Assembly (NCBI RefSeq): GCF_014524565.1 | Contig: NZ_CP060139.1 | Span: forward strand, 744,001 to 808,000 | Direction of reading: 5' to 3' | Length of the DNA stretch: 64,000 nucleotides | Origin: Croceimicrobium hydrocarbonivorans | Lineage (GTDB): Bacteria > Bacteroidota > Bacteroidia > Flavobacteriales > Schleiferiaceae | In this document: positions 25,420 to 35,100 of the stretch, piece by piece | Layout: every line of letters starts with the position of its first letter | Numbering within the stretch: position 1 is the first letter of the stretch | Notes under the pieces: generated by a model | Seen by the model: the letters and a program-made list of their open reading frames with translations, nothing else | What the model was told of the DNA's origin: nothing | The model's database searches: none | Translations under genes and position numbers: made by a program

Positions 25420-26329
25420 TCTCAAGGATCGCTTCGTAAGCTTTATCCATGCTCTGCAGGATGAAATTTGCGCAGCTCTGGAAGAAAGTGATGGCAAGGC
25501 CCGTTTTGTTGAAGATCACTGGGAACGCCCTGGTGGTGGTGGCGGAAGATCGCGGGTTTTGAGTAATGGTAAGGTTTTCGAAAAAGCTGGCGTAAGTACC
25601 TCCATCGTTCATGGTGAGATGCCCGAAGGCCTGAAGAAAAACATGAAAACTGAAGGTGCTCAATTTTTTGCCTGCGGTATTTCATTGGTGATTCATCCTG
25701 AAAGCCCCTTGGTGCCAACAACCCACGCCAACTTCCGCTTTTTTGAGATGTATGATGATAAAGGGGAAGCCATCGACGCCTGGTTTGGCGGTGGTAGCGA
25801 CCTAACTCCTTATTATCTGGATGAAGAAGATGCTCAGCATTTTCACAAGGTTCAAAAAAACGCAGCCGACCCGCATGGAGCAGAGCTCTACCCTCGCTTT
25901 AAAAAGGCCTGTGATGAATATTTCCGCAATCATCATCGTCAAGAAGGCCGCGGTATTGGTGGTACTTTCTTCGACTATCTGAAAGCGGATCAGGAACGCA
26001 GCCTGGAAGATTGGTTTGCCTTTACCACTGATGTGGGACGTAGCTTCTTACCTTCCTATCTGCCAATTGTTGAAAAACACAAAGCCAGTCCCTGGACCGA
26101 TGAGCAACGCTATTGGCAAGAACTTCGCAGAGGACGCTATGTAGAATTCAATTTGGTGCACGACCGCGGAACCTTATTTGGATTGCGCACCAATGGCCGT
26201 ACCGAAAGTATTTTAATGAGCTTACCTCCCAGAGTTCGCTGGGATTATAATGTAGAACCTCAGTCGGGAAGTCCGGAGGCCCAATTAGTGGCTGTGCTCC
26301 GAGAGCCAATCGACTGGATCAAATCATAA
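25412..26329 (+). CDS. hemF: Oxygen-dependent coproporphyrinogen III oxidase
   Basis: A 305-residue enzyme for the oxidative decarboxylation of coproporphyrinogen III. It has [59 protein letters not shown] and [10 protein letters not shown]. The presence of HemF rather than the radical-SAM HemN here points to aerobic haem synthesis. Starts within the last codons of hemE. Confidence 0.97.
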   Translation: MANLKDRFVSFIHALQDEICAALEESDGKARFVEDHWERPGGGGGRSRVLSNGKVFEKAGVSTSIVHGEMPEGLKKNMKTEGAQFFACGISLVIHPESPLVPTTHANFRFFEMYDDKGEAIDAWFGGGSDLTPYYLDEEDAQHFHKVQKNAADPHGAELYPRFKKACDEYFRNHHRQEGRGIGGTFFDYLKADQERSLEDWFAFTTDVGRSFLPSYLPIVEKHKASPWTDEQRYWQELRRGRYVEFNLVHDRGTLFGLRTNGRTESILMSLPPRVRWDYNVEPQSGSPEAQLVAVLREPIDWIKS

Positions 26330-26331
26330 GC

Positions 26332-27321
26332 ATGTTACAAAGACCTCGAAGATTGCGTCAATCGGCTGCCATTCGCGGCATTGCCCAGGAAACGCATTTA
26401 CATCCATCGGACTTTATTGCTCCCCTATTTGCAGTGGAAGGTGAAGGCATTAAGAGTGAAATCAGCTCTATGCCCGGCTATTTCCGCTACAGCCTGGACC
26501 TACTTCAACAGGAAGTTCTCGACCTCCAGGCCTTAGGATGCACTGCCCTGCTCCTTTTTGTTAAGGTACCTGATCACCTGAAAGATAATGAAGGTGAAGA
26601 AGCGGTTAACCCGGATGGACTGATGCAACAAGCCATTCGCATGATTAAGGAAACTGCGCCTGATATGCTTCTTATGACTGATGTAGCCCTGGATCCTTAT
26701 TCCAGCCTCGGTCATGACGGTATTGTGGAGGATGGAGAAATCCTCAATGATGAATCTGTTGGTGCCCTGGCTGAAATGGCAGTTAGCCATGCCCAGGCTG
26801 GTGCCGATTTTGTAGCCCCCAGCGACATGATGGATGGCCGGATTGAAGCGATGCGCATTGCCCTTGATACCAGCGGATTTCAGAATGTGGGTATCATGAG
26901 CTACAGCGCTAAATACGCCTCTTGTTTTTATGGTCCTTTCCGTGATGCCCTGGACTCCGCTCCGGTAGATATGGAGAATGTGCCCCGCGATAAAAAGACC
27001 TACCAGATGAACCCCGCCAATGCCATTGAGGCCAAGCGCGAGGTAGAACTGGATTTACTGGAAGGCGCCGACATGGTAATGGTGAAACCCGCCATGGCCT
27101 ATTTGGATATCATTCGCCAAACCAAAGAAATCAGCACCGTACCGGTTAGCGCCTATCATGTTAGTGGTGAATACGCCATGATTAAAGCCGCTGCTGCCAA
27201 TGGCTGGCTCAATGAAGAAGAAGCCATGGTGGAAAGCTTAACGGCTATTAAACGTGCCGGCGCAGACCTCATCGCGACTTACTTCGTGAGGGATATCTTG
27301 AAGTATTTGAGAAATGCTTAA
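26332..27321 (+). CDS. hemB: Delta-aminolevulinic acid dehydratase, Mg-type
   Basis: A 329-residue porphobilinogen synthase. Schiff-base lysines are Lys194 (YSAKYAS) and Lys252 (VMVKPAMAYLD). The metal-switch region reads MTDVALDPYSSLGHDG (115-130), with alanine and aspartate where zinc enzymes have three cysteines, so it belongs to the zinc-independent (Mg2+/K+) class. Starts 2 nt after hemF. It is followed not by hemL but by an inserted GxxExxY gene. Confidence 0.96.
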   Translation: MLQRPRRLRQSAAIRGIAQETHLHPSDFIAPLFAVEGEGIKSEISSMPGYFRYSLDLLQQEVLDLQALGCTALLLFVKVPDHLKDNEGEEAVNPDGLMQQAIRMIKETAPDMLLMTDVALDPYSSLGHDGIVEDGEILNDESVGALAEMAVSHAQAGADFVAPSDMMDGRIEAMRIALDTSGFQNVGIMSYSAKYASCFYGPFRDALDSAPVDMENVPRDKKTYQMNPANAIEAKREVELDLLEGADMVMVKPAMAYLDIIRQTKEISTVPVSAYHVSGEYAMIKAAAANGWLNEEEAMVESLTAIKRAGADLIATYFVRDILKYLRNA

Positions 27322-27351
27322 TTCCTAACTCCTAAGATTATCTATTCTTTC

Positions 27352-27391
27352 TTTACCGCAAAGAGGCAAAGAAGCAAAGCTGCGCAAAGAA
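27352..27391. repeat. Left inverted repeat of the GxxExxY element
   Basis: A G/C-A-A-A rich repeat (ACCGCAAAGAGGCAAAGAAG and onward) that recurs inverted at 27787-27826. The 14-bp core GCAAAGAAGCAAAG (27366-27379) is matched exactly by its complement at 27798-27811; the rest matches with a few mismatches and 1-2 nt gaps. A second, local inverted repeat CTATTCTTT/AAAGAATAG (27342-27350, 27386-27394) encloses it. Confidence 0.8.
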
Positions 27392-27398
27392 TAGAAAA

Positions 27399-27785
27399 AT
27401 GGACAAAAAAGAATTAAATCAGCTAAGTAGGAAAGTTATTGGAGCAGCCATAGAGGTACATCGAAATTTAGGCCCGGGACTTTTAGAGTCGGTTTACGAA
27501 CATTGCCTTTGCAATGAGCTAAGCTTAAGGTCCATTCGATTTGAAAGGCAGAAACCAGTAGAAATCAATTATAAAGGTCATGCAGTTGGCAAAACATTTT
27601 TAATTGATATTCTGATAGAGAAAGAACTGGTTCTCGAATTGAAATCTATAGAAGCATTGCTACCTGTCCATGAAACGCAATTATTAACGTACTTAAAGCT
27701 AACCCATTGCAAGTTGGGTCTTATCTTAAACTTTAATGTAGAACAAATGCAGAAGGGTATAAAAAGGATGGTTTTGGGCTTTTAA
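27399..27785 (+). CDS. GxxExxY protein, PD-(D/E)XK nuclease fold
   Basis: A 128-residue protein of the GxxExxY family: the name-giving motif is GLLESVY (27-33). The putative nuclease centre is Asp70 (FLIDILI), Glu80-x-Lys82 (VLELKS), then a conserved Q-LLTYLK (94-100), as in PD-(D/E)XK enzymes. It separates hemB from hemL, is bounded by long inverted repeats and has no link to haem chemistry, so it looks like a small inserted element. The biochemical function of the family is unproven. Confidence 0.88.
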   Translation: MDKKELNQLSRKVIGAAIEVHRNLGPGLLESVYEHCLCNELSLRSIRFERQKPVEINYKGHAVGKTFLIDILIEKELVLELKSIEALLPVHETQLLTYLKLTHCKLGLILNFNVEQMQKGIKRMVLGF

Positions 27786-27786
27786 G

Positions 27787-27826
27787 CCTCTGCGAAACTT
27801 TGCTTCTTTGCACCTCTGCGGTTAAA
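27787..27826. repeat. Right inverted repeat of the GxxExxY element
   Basis: Inverted counterpart of 27352-27391. It starts just after the GxxExxY stop and ends 8 nt before the hemL ATG, so hemL translation starts right beside the repeat. Confidence 0.8.
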
Positions 27827-27834
27827 CACAAAAT

Positions 27835-29121
27835 ATGAATACCTCCCAAAGCAAATCCCTTTTCCAAGAAGCATCTCGCTATATCCCTGGCGGAGTGAAT
27901 TCTCCCGTGCGGGCATTTAAATCCGTGGGTGGCGATCCAATCTTTATGGATCACGCCAAGGGAGCCTACCTCTATGATGCCGATGGCAATCGCTATATCG
28001 ACTACATCGCCTCTTGGGGCCCGATGATCATGGGGCATGCCTGGGCACCGGTGATTGAAGCTGTGCAAAAGGCAGCTGAGCGCTCTACCTCCTTCGGAGC
28101 GCCAACTGAGATGGAAATTGAATTAGCACGTTTGATTGTGGAGAGTATTCCCAATGTTGAACGTATCCGCATGGTGAACTCCGGAACCGAAGCAACCATG
28201 AGTGCTATTCGCTTAGCCCGTGGCTTTACCGGTAAAAACAAGTTCATCAAATTCGCTGGTAATTACCATGGTCATGGCGACAGTTTCCTCATTAAAGCCG
28301 GAAGTGGAGCGGTAACCTTAGGTCATCCTAGTAGTCCGGGTGTAACCCCGGGAACAGCACAGGACACCCTCCTAGCCGAATACAACGATTTAGAAGGCGT
28401 AAAAGCATTAGTGCAAGCCAATCCCAATGAAATAGCCGCGATTATTCTGGAGCCTATTCCCGGTAATATGGGTTGTATTCTGCCTGAAGCTGGATTTATC
28501 GAAGGCCTCCGCGAACTCTGCACTCAAGAAAACATCCTCCTCATTTTTGATGAGGTAATGACTGGATTCCGCATGGGATTTGGTGGCGCCCAAGAAGCCT
28601 TGGGAATTGAAGCTGATCTGGTGACCTACGGAAAGGTGATTGGTGCCGGTTTGCCCGTAGGCGCTTATGGTGGTAGAGAAGATATTATGGAATATGTGGC
28701 GCCTAATGGTCCAGTATACCAGGCTGGAACCCTTTCCGGCAACCCTATTGCCATGACCGCTGGTTATACCTTGCTAAAATATTTAAAAGAGCATCCCGAG
28801 GTTTATCAAGATTTGGAAAGTAAATGTGCAAGTATTGAAGAAGGCTTGCATCCGCTATTAAAAGCCAAAGGCCTGCCTTATCAGATCAACCGCAAGGGAT
28901 CTATGATTAGCTTGCACTTTAGCGATCAAGCCATCCGTGATTTTGAGAGTGCCAAAAGCGGAGATAATGACTACTTCAAAAAGTTCTTTCACGGCATGCT
29001 TCAAAATGGAGTTTACCTTCCGCCCAGCGCTTATGAAAGCTGGTTCTTGAATGCCGCTTTAAGTGATCAAGATATTGAGCAAAGCCTTGAGGCTGCTCAG
29101 AAAAGTTTAGAGTTACTCTAA
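27835..29121 (+). CDS. hemL: Glutamate-1-semialdehyde 2,1-aminomutase
   Basis: A 428-residue PLP enzyme that isomerises glutamate-1-semialdehyde to 5-aminolevulinate, the second C5 step. Signatures: [49 protein letters not shown], and PLP-lysine Lys267 in [19 protein letters not shown]. It belongs with the hem operon but is cut off from hemB by the GxxExxY element. Confidence 0.97.
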   Translation: MNTSQSKSLFQEASRYIPGGVNSPVRAFKSVGGDPIFMDHAKGAYLYDADGNRYIDYIASWGPMIMGHAWAPVIEAVQKAAERSTSFGAPTEMEIELARLIVESIPNVERIRMVNSGTEATMSAIRLARGFTGKNKFIKFAGNYHGHGDSFLIKAGSGAVTLGHPSSPGVTPGTAQDTLLAEYNDLEGVKALVQANPNEIAAIILEPIPGNMGCILPEAGFIEGLRELCTQENILLIFDEVMTGFRMGFGGAQEALGIEADLVTYGKVIGAGLPVGAYGGREDIMEYVAPNGPVYQAGTLSGNPIAMTAGYTLLKYLKEHPEVYQDLESKCASIEEGLHPLLKAKGLPYQINRKGSMISLHFSDQAIRDFESAKSGDNDYFKKFFHGMLQNGVYLPPSAYESWFLNAALSDQDIEQSLEAAQKSLELL

Positions 29122-29128
29122 AATGCCA

Positions 29129-29151
29129 GAGCCCCGTGTTAAGCGGGGCTC
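29129..29151 (+). terminator. Hairpin after hemL
   Basis: GAGCCCCG-TGTTAAG-CGGGGCTC, a perfect 8-bp stem 7 nt after the hemL stop, but without a T-run. Probably a transcript-end stabiliser or weak terminator. Two more short hairpins follow (GGCTGT-CTCAA-ACAGCC at 29173-29189; GGCTG/CAGCC near 29228-29248). The rest of the 29122-29313 gap shows nothing I can name. Confidence 0.5.
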
Positions 29152-29313
29152 CGGTCCTCATCAACCAACATAGGCTGTCTCAAACAGCCCTCCTTAGCTT
29201 CTTGAATATTCTCTTTCTGATTGGCAGGCTGCGTTAACTAAACAGCCAATATCCCTGCTTGTTCAAGGTCCTGGCATTGCGCAATAATTCCGTTCTTTGG
29301 TAAAAATTTTGCC

Positions 29314-31095
29314 ATGCGCCAATTTGTTACTCTGTTAAGCCTGATTCTTGTAGGCTTCGGGCTTCAAGCTCAAAACCTTCCCATCTTTAAAATCTACACC
29401 TACCAGAGTGGGCAATTCGATAATGGCGGAGCCGAGGTACATGCCTATGAACCCTTATCTAAACGATTGTTTTCCACCAATTCAGGAAGTTCTCAAGTTG
29501 ACATTATTCGTTTGGGTGATCTTTCCAAACCTGGAAAAATTGGCAGCATCGATCTTAGTAATTACGGTGGTACGGTAAACTCACTAGCGGTGCAGGGCAA
29601 CACCTTGGCCGTAGCCATTCAAAACAACTTCCCTCAGAGTGACGGTAAAGTGGTATTCTTCGACACCAATGGCACCTACCTCAATCAATTGATCGTTGGC
29701 CCCATGCCAGACATGATCACCTTTAGTCCCTCCCTGCAACATATTTTGGTCGCCAATGAAGGAGAACCTACAGACGATTATACCATCGATCCGGCTGGTT
29801 CTGTTTCCATTATCGACATTAGTGGAGGAACGGTTAGCAGTTTAAGTCAGGCTAATGTGCAAACTGTAGGCTTTACGCGCTATGATACTACCGCATACGA
29901 CCCTTTAATTAATATCTACGGCAACAACGGCCTTTCCAGCTTTTCGCAGGATGTGGAACCCGAGTACATCTGTATTAATCCTGCTGGTACCAAAGCCTAT
30001 GTGAGCCTGCAAGAAAACAATGCTTTGGCGATTATTGATATCTATACCGCCACTCTGGACACCGTGGTAGGCCTAGGCTACAAAAGCTGGAATAACCCCA
30101 GCTATAAATTGGATGCTTCCGATCAAAGCAGCGGCATCAAGTTTGAAAATTACTTCAACCTCTTTGGCATGTATCAACCGGATGCCATAAGCTATTACAG
30201 CGATGCCAATGGCGACTATATTTTAAGCGCTAATGAAGGCGACAGCCGAGATTATTCTGCCTATAGCGAGGAAGAACGCATCAACAATGTAAACCTCAGC
30301 CCCATCACCTTCAATAATCCCAGCTATTTACAACGCGATTCGGTTTTAGGTCGATTGAAAGTGACCACCACCTTGGGGAATTACAACAATGTGTTTATCC
30401 ACGATTCCCTCTTCACCTTTGGGGCTCGAAGCTTTAGTGTTTGGAATACCGCTGGCAATTTGGTTTGGGATAGTGGTGATGAGTTCGAACAAACTCTGGC
30501 TGCATTGCATGCTCAGAATTTCAATTCAGATAACGACGACAACAGCAGTTTTAAAAGTCGCAGCGACGACAAAGGCCCAGAGCCCGAAGCCATTTGCACC
30601 GGATCCTATAATGGCAGTCATTACGCCTTTATCGCTTTAGAGCGGATGGGCGGTATTATGATTTACAATATTGATGATCCTACTCAACCGACTTTTGACT
30701 CCTATATCTTAGATCGTGATTTCAGCAAAGCAGCCTCCGATCCTGATGCTGGTGACTTGGGTCCGGAATACCTCAGCTTTGTAAGCGAAACTCAAAGCCC
30801 AAGTGGCTATCCTCTGCTTATTGTTTCCAATGAAATTAGTGGCACCGTAAGCGTTTATCAATTAGGGTCAGACATCGGCATTAAAGAGCTAAGTGCTGAG
30901 ACCTTAAAAGCCTATCCTAATCCAGGGCAGAGTATTATTAAATTGAGCCAGGAAGTAGAATATGACCTTTACAATACCGAAGGTAAATTCTATGGACATT
31001 ATAAAAACAACAGCCTCGATTTAAGCAGCTATCCCAAAGGTTATTACATCCTACGCACCACAGATGGCAGTGGATTGCGCATCTTGAAAAACTAA
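29314..31095 (+). CDS. Choice-of-anchor I domain protein with T9SS sorting tail
   Basis: A 593-residue secreted protein. Signal peptide 1-20 (LSLILVGFGLQAQ). The main domain (about 25-515) resembles choice-of-anchor I proteins, a beta-propeller family: VDIIRLGDLSKPGKIGSIDLS, ILVANEGEPTDDY, EPEYICINPAGTKAYVSLQENNAL (in parts), DGDDNS-like acidic stretch, KGPEPEAICTG, PLLIVSNEISGTVSVY. The C-terminal 75 residues (LKAYPNPGQSIIKLS..YPKGYYILRT) are a T9SS type A domain. Some family members are annotated as alkaline-phosphatase-like; the role is unknown. Confidence 0.85.
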   Translation: MRQFVTLLSLILVGFGLQAQNLPIFKIYTYQSGQFDNGGAEVHAYEPLSKRLFSTNSGSSQVDIIRLGDLSKPGKIGSIDLSNYGGTVNSLAVQGNTLAVAIQNNFPQSDGKVVFFDTNGTYLNQLIVGPMPDMITFSPSLQHILVANEGEPTDDYTIDPAGSVSIIDISGGTVSSLSQANVQTVGFTRYDTTAYDPLINIYGNNGLSSFSQDVEPEYICINPAGTKAYVSLQENNALAIIDIYTATLDTVVGLGYKSWNNPSYKLDASDQSSGIKFENYFNLFGMYQPDAISYYSDANGDYILSANEGDSRDYSAYSEEERINNVNLSPITFNNPSYLQRDSVLGRLKVTTTLGNYNNVFIHDSLFTFGARSFSVWNTAGNLVWDSGDEFEQTLAALHAQNFNSDNDDNSSFKSRSDDKGPEPEAICTGSYNGSHYAFIALERMGGIMIYNIDDPTQPTFDSYILDRDFSKAASDPDAGDLGPEYLSFVSETQSPSGYPLLIVSNEISGTVSVYQLGSDIGIKELSAETLKAYPNPGQSIIKLSQEVEYDLYNTEGKFYGHYKNNSLDLSSYPKGYYILRTTDGSGLRILKN

Positions 31096-31100
31096 TAAGC

Positions 31101-31787
31101 ATGCTTAAGGACCAGATCCTAGAGTTTTACCATAAGCTTCATCTTGATGAAAAACTCTTGCCCGAAAAGGTTAGAGTGATGAATCCCTATCAGGAAGAAA
31201 ATCCGGAAGTAGAGCGTCTCCTCAAGGAATATTATGCTCAGTTTTATTCGGATAATAATCCCCGAGGTCTAATCTTGGGCATCAACCCTGGTCGATTGGG
31301 TGCAGGGCAAACCGGAATTCCATTTACTGACACTCCAGCCCTGCGAGAACATTGCCAGATTGAAACTGAAATTGAAACTCGGGAAACTTCCTCTGAGTTC
31401 GTTTATAAAGTGGTAGAATCTTATGGTGGCGCTCAAGCCTTTTTTGGCGATTGGTTTATCGGTGCCGCCTGTCCTTTAGGATTTCTCCATTTCAATGAAA
31501 AGGGCAATTGGATTAATTGGAACTATTACGATCAGGAAGATTTATATCAGGCAGTAAAAGGCTTCATGATCGAGCAATTGCGCATTCAAGCTGAACTCTG
31601 CGGATCACCCGCCAAGGCGGTAGTTTGGGGCACCGGGAAAAATTTTAAATACCTAAAAGCCCTAAATAAAGAAGCCCAGATATTCGAAGAACTCATCCCT
31701 CTGGAGCATCCACGCTATGTGATGCAGTATAAGAGGAAACAATTAGACGAATACCTGAGCAAATTTTTAGCGGTTCTTAAACCCTAA
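31101..31787 (+). CDS. SMUG2-like uracil-DNA glycosylase family protein (DUF4918)
   Basis: A 228-residue cytoplasmic protein. GLILGINPGRLGAGQTGIPF (about 57-76) matches motif A of UDG-superfamily SMUG2 enzymes. HPRYVMQYKR near residue 208 matches the HP-containing motif B. Expected to excise uracil and related bases from DNA in base-excision repair. Six nt after the T9SS gene; its stop overlaps that of the convergent lipoprotein gene by 4 nt. Confidence 0.82.
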   Translation: MLKDQILEFYHKLHLDEKLLPEKVRVMNPYQEENPEVERLLKEYYAQFYSDNNPRGLILGINPGRLGAGQTGIPFTDTPALREHCQIETEIETRETSSEFVYKVVESYGGAQAFFGDWFIGAACPLGFLHFNEKGNWINWNYYDQEDLYQAVKGFMIEQLRIQAELCGSPAKAVVWGTGKNFKYLKALNKEAQIFEELIPLEHPRYVMQYKRKQLDEYLSKFLAVLKP

Positions 31788-32194
31788 TTCTGGGGTGGTG
31801 CAGATGGCATAAAAATCTGCTCCCGCAAAGGAACCGAATCCAGTCCCCAGTGCATTTCTGTATTGCCTCCTTTCAGGTGACCAAACAATTCAACTTTATT
31901 GTAATCACTAAAGATGTAATCGTCTTTGGACAGCATTTTAGTTGTGGCCCAAAACAGGCCATCTTCCTTCAGCTCCAGCTCCAAAACCTGATCTCTCACT
32001 TTCAGTTGATCCAGGATTATTTTGGGATTCGAAACTCTGAAATAATAGCTTTCATTAATGCCCGCTGCTTGGGTTCCTCCCATCTGTCGATCGAAATAAT
32101 ATTCCTGAAAACTCAAATCCAGGTCAAGCTGTTTTTGCTTTGATCCGCAGGCCACAAGGACAAGCAGCATCAAAAGAAATGTGATTTTTCGCAT
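31784..32194 (-). CDS. Small lipoprotein of unknown function
   Basis: The start is set at ATG 32194 (MRKITFLLMLLVLVACGSK), which gives a lipoprotein signal with Cys16 in the lipobox LVAC and lies 2 nt after the stop of the large T9SS gene; upstream codons belong to that gene. 136 residues. The mature part is polar and beta-rich (LDLSFQEYYFD, ISNPK, LELELKEDGLFWATTK), with nothing recognisable. Probably in the periplasm or outer membrane and co-transcribed with the T9SS gene. Confidence 0.7.
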   Translation of the reverse strand: MRKITFLLMLLVLVACGSKQKQLDLDLSFQEYYFDRQMGGTQAAGINESYYFRVSNPKIILDQLKVRDQVLELELKEDGLFWATTKMLSKDDYIFSDYNKVELFGHLKGGNTEMHWGLDSVPLREQIFMPSAPPQN

Positions 32195-32196
32195 TA

Positions 32197-35100
32197 TTAT
32201 TCTTTGATAAAGGAGGCATGCCAATGACGGCCTTCCTCATTGCTTAATTCTAAATAGTAAGAACCGGCTTTTAAATTCTGTAGGGAGATAGGTTCTTTAT
32301 AATTCCCCAAATTTCCCGATTGCAAAATCTGCCCCGCCGTGTTGAGAATACGATAGCTTTCAAAATTAGTTCCTTCTAAGTTAGCTATGTATAATAATCC
32401 TTTACTGGGATTGGGATAGAGATAAGGAATGGGGCCATTCCATTCTTCTTGGCTCAAGCCATTACCTACCAGGATTACCGAATAATCTTCCGCTTCTCCA
32501 TTAAAGTAATTACAAGGGTCTGGATATAAACCTCCATCCTGAATTCGAATCCGCATCCGAACCGTATCCGTGGAACTAAATTGCCCCAAGTTTATCGTGC
32601 CATAGGAATAGTCTTGTGGATCTATTGCCGACATCTGAATCCGCTCATCCTCGGTAAAGACCGTATCATTATTATAATCAATCCAGGCATATACACTATC
32701 CTCAGGAATAAAGGAATTAACCTTTACCGACATGGTATAACTTTGATTGGTATTGAGGCTGGCCTGGTACTGTGTGAAATTGCTGTAACCGGTTCTGCCA
32801 CTATTGTTCTGCAGATTGGACACAATCACTTCCTCAATATAACTGGGTGGGAAGGCTCCGGCATTACCGGATTTACAGAAACCGGTATCCTGCACTCGAT
32901 AATGGAAACGATAAGTACTGCTGGTATCATTTTGAGTACCTACTGCAATTACTTTAAAATACATATCGGTACCCAGTGGATAAGCCGGAATAGGCTCCAG
33001 GCTTTTATAAGTACTATCCTGCACTCGTACCAAGCCCCTCACACTATCCAATGCGATAGAACCTGCCGACCATTGCACATATACAGTATCTGGCAAAGAG
33101 GCATAGCCCACCACCGCATGAACATGTTGCGCCATTGCATCGGTTGGAACTAAAAAGCTGGGACGTGAGTCTAAATCTACATTCAAAATACGTGGATAAC
33201 TCAATCGATCCTTCAAGCTAATTTGCCACATTCCTCTTCCCCAGGTGGCAGCTCGCAAGAGGTTGGCTCCATACATGATTTCCAAATCAGTAACCGTAAC
33301 ATTAGGTAAATCTGCATTGTACAAGAACCAGTTATTGGCTTGCAAGGCTTTTACATAAACGCCTATTTCGGCACCCAGATAAATATTGTGATCCGGACTA
33401 TGGTCAATCACCACCGAACGAATAGGCATATCTCCCAGATTACCGGTGATATTAGACCAGCTATTCCCCTGATCATAACTAATAAAGACTTTCTGACCAT
33501 CATTTTGATAGCTACCATAAGTCACTACAATTATGGAATCTGAATGAGGCGCAAAAGTGATATCCGTAATGGTTGAATTAGGTAAGCCGGTGCTCTTGCG
33601 ACGGAAGGTTTGCCCACCATCGGTAGAAATTTCAAAATCATCACTGCGTGCAACAGCCAGGATTTGACCATTATTAGGCGCTACGGCAGCGCGATCAATT
33701 TCTCCCGTAAACAAAGGGCTACCCAGAGTATTCCAGTTTTGACCAAAATCATTGCTTTCATAAACCTGGTCGCCAAAATGGTAAAGGGTAAAATGATCCA
33801 GGCTATTGCGATCCAGAGGGGCTTCCCAAGCACCGGACTGTCCATTGGGAGTGGCTCCGATTTGGCTTTTACCGCCATCAAAAGTGAGGCGGCGCGTTCC
33901 GTACTGCACACTGCCCATCATCCAATCATGGTTTAAAGGATGCACCAAACCTTCCATTCCATCCGCACCATAAAACTCTACCCAGCCTTCTTTGCGGTAG
34001 ATACTGGTTCCATTATCCTGAGAGCCAGCAATGGTAGTATAGGGCTCGTTCTGAGCAATTCCTATAGAGTAATTCTCACGAATCCCCGTGCCCGAGGATA
34101 GCCTCTGCCAACTTAAACCCTGACTGCTACTCTTAGCTAAAAAGCCATCCGTCCCGATATAGAATTCACCATTATGGGCTTCAATCTCCCGTAAATCGGC
34201 ATGCACATAAATGGAACTATTAAAAGGGCGGCTATTGTTTATGGACCACCAGGTAATCTGATTGAAGTTTTGCCCGCCATCAGTACTCCGGAAAATATCC
34301 AACATCCCATAAATCATTATCGATGTATCCTGATCGCTTACCGCGAAACCATCACAGGTTCCCGAAGGATTGGTCATAAAGCTGAAGTTCAGTCCTTCAT
34401 CGGTACTCTTCCACACCCCATTACCTGAAGCTGCATACAAACAATCCGGACATGCTGGGCTTACCGCGATTTCGACATTCGCGCCATTATTACCACTCAA
34501 GGTAGCAGAGGCGCTAAAAGTCTGTCCGCCATCATGAGATACTAAAATCACATCCCCATTATTACCCCAGTAATAATCATCATAAACATAGATTGTAGCC
34601 GTGTCGGTAGGATGAAACTTAATATGCGTGATATCGGTATTGCTTAAAACCTGAGTCCAGCTTTGCAAGTCGTCATTTGAAATATAAAGTCCATTATTGG
34701 TACCTACATACACCCTATTGGGGATATCCGGATGGTAAAGTAATTGATAAACCTGGCCATTTTTCCCTAGACCGGTCCAAGCGATATTGCTGGGATTAAA
34801 TGGAGTTTGCGTCCAGGTTTGGCCACCATCTACCGAGCGGTAAATACCATGACTGGTACCATTGCGCGCATTGCGGAGGTTAATCAAAACCGAATCCCGA
34901 TGATTGGGATTTACCGCCATGGTATTAACACCAGTTGCCGGTAAAAACTCGGTACTGCTACGGGCCCAATTCTGTCCACCATTGGTGCTTTTCCAAAAAC
35001 CGCCGCTTCGGGAACCCAGATACAAAAAGTCTGGATCCGAAGGATCGAAATAAAAACACTCTACCCTGCCGAGGCCTGGTGAATAATGCCCGGTAATACT

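Noticed and set aside
29165-29250. Short hairpins as terminators of the hem operon
   Set aside because: Stems are only 5-6 bp and no T-run follows, so they were mentioned with the hemL hairpin but not listed as terminators.
32581-33153. 190-codon plus-strand frame
   Set aside because: Fully antisense to the large T9SS propeller gene, with an isoleucine/histidine-rich composition typical of shadow frames.
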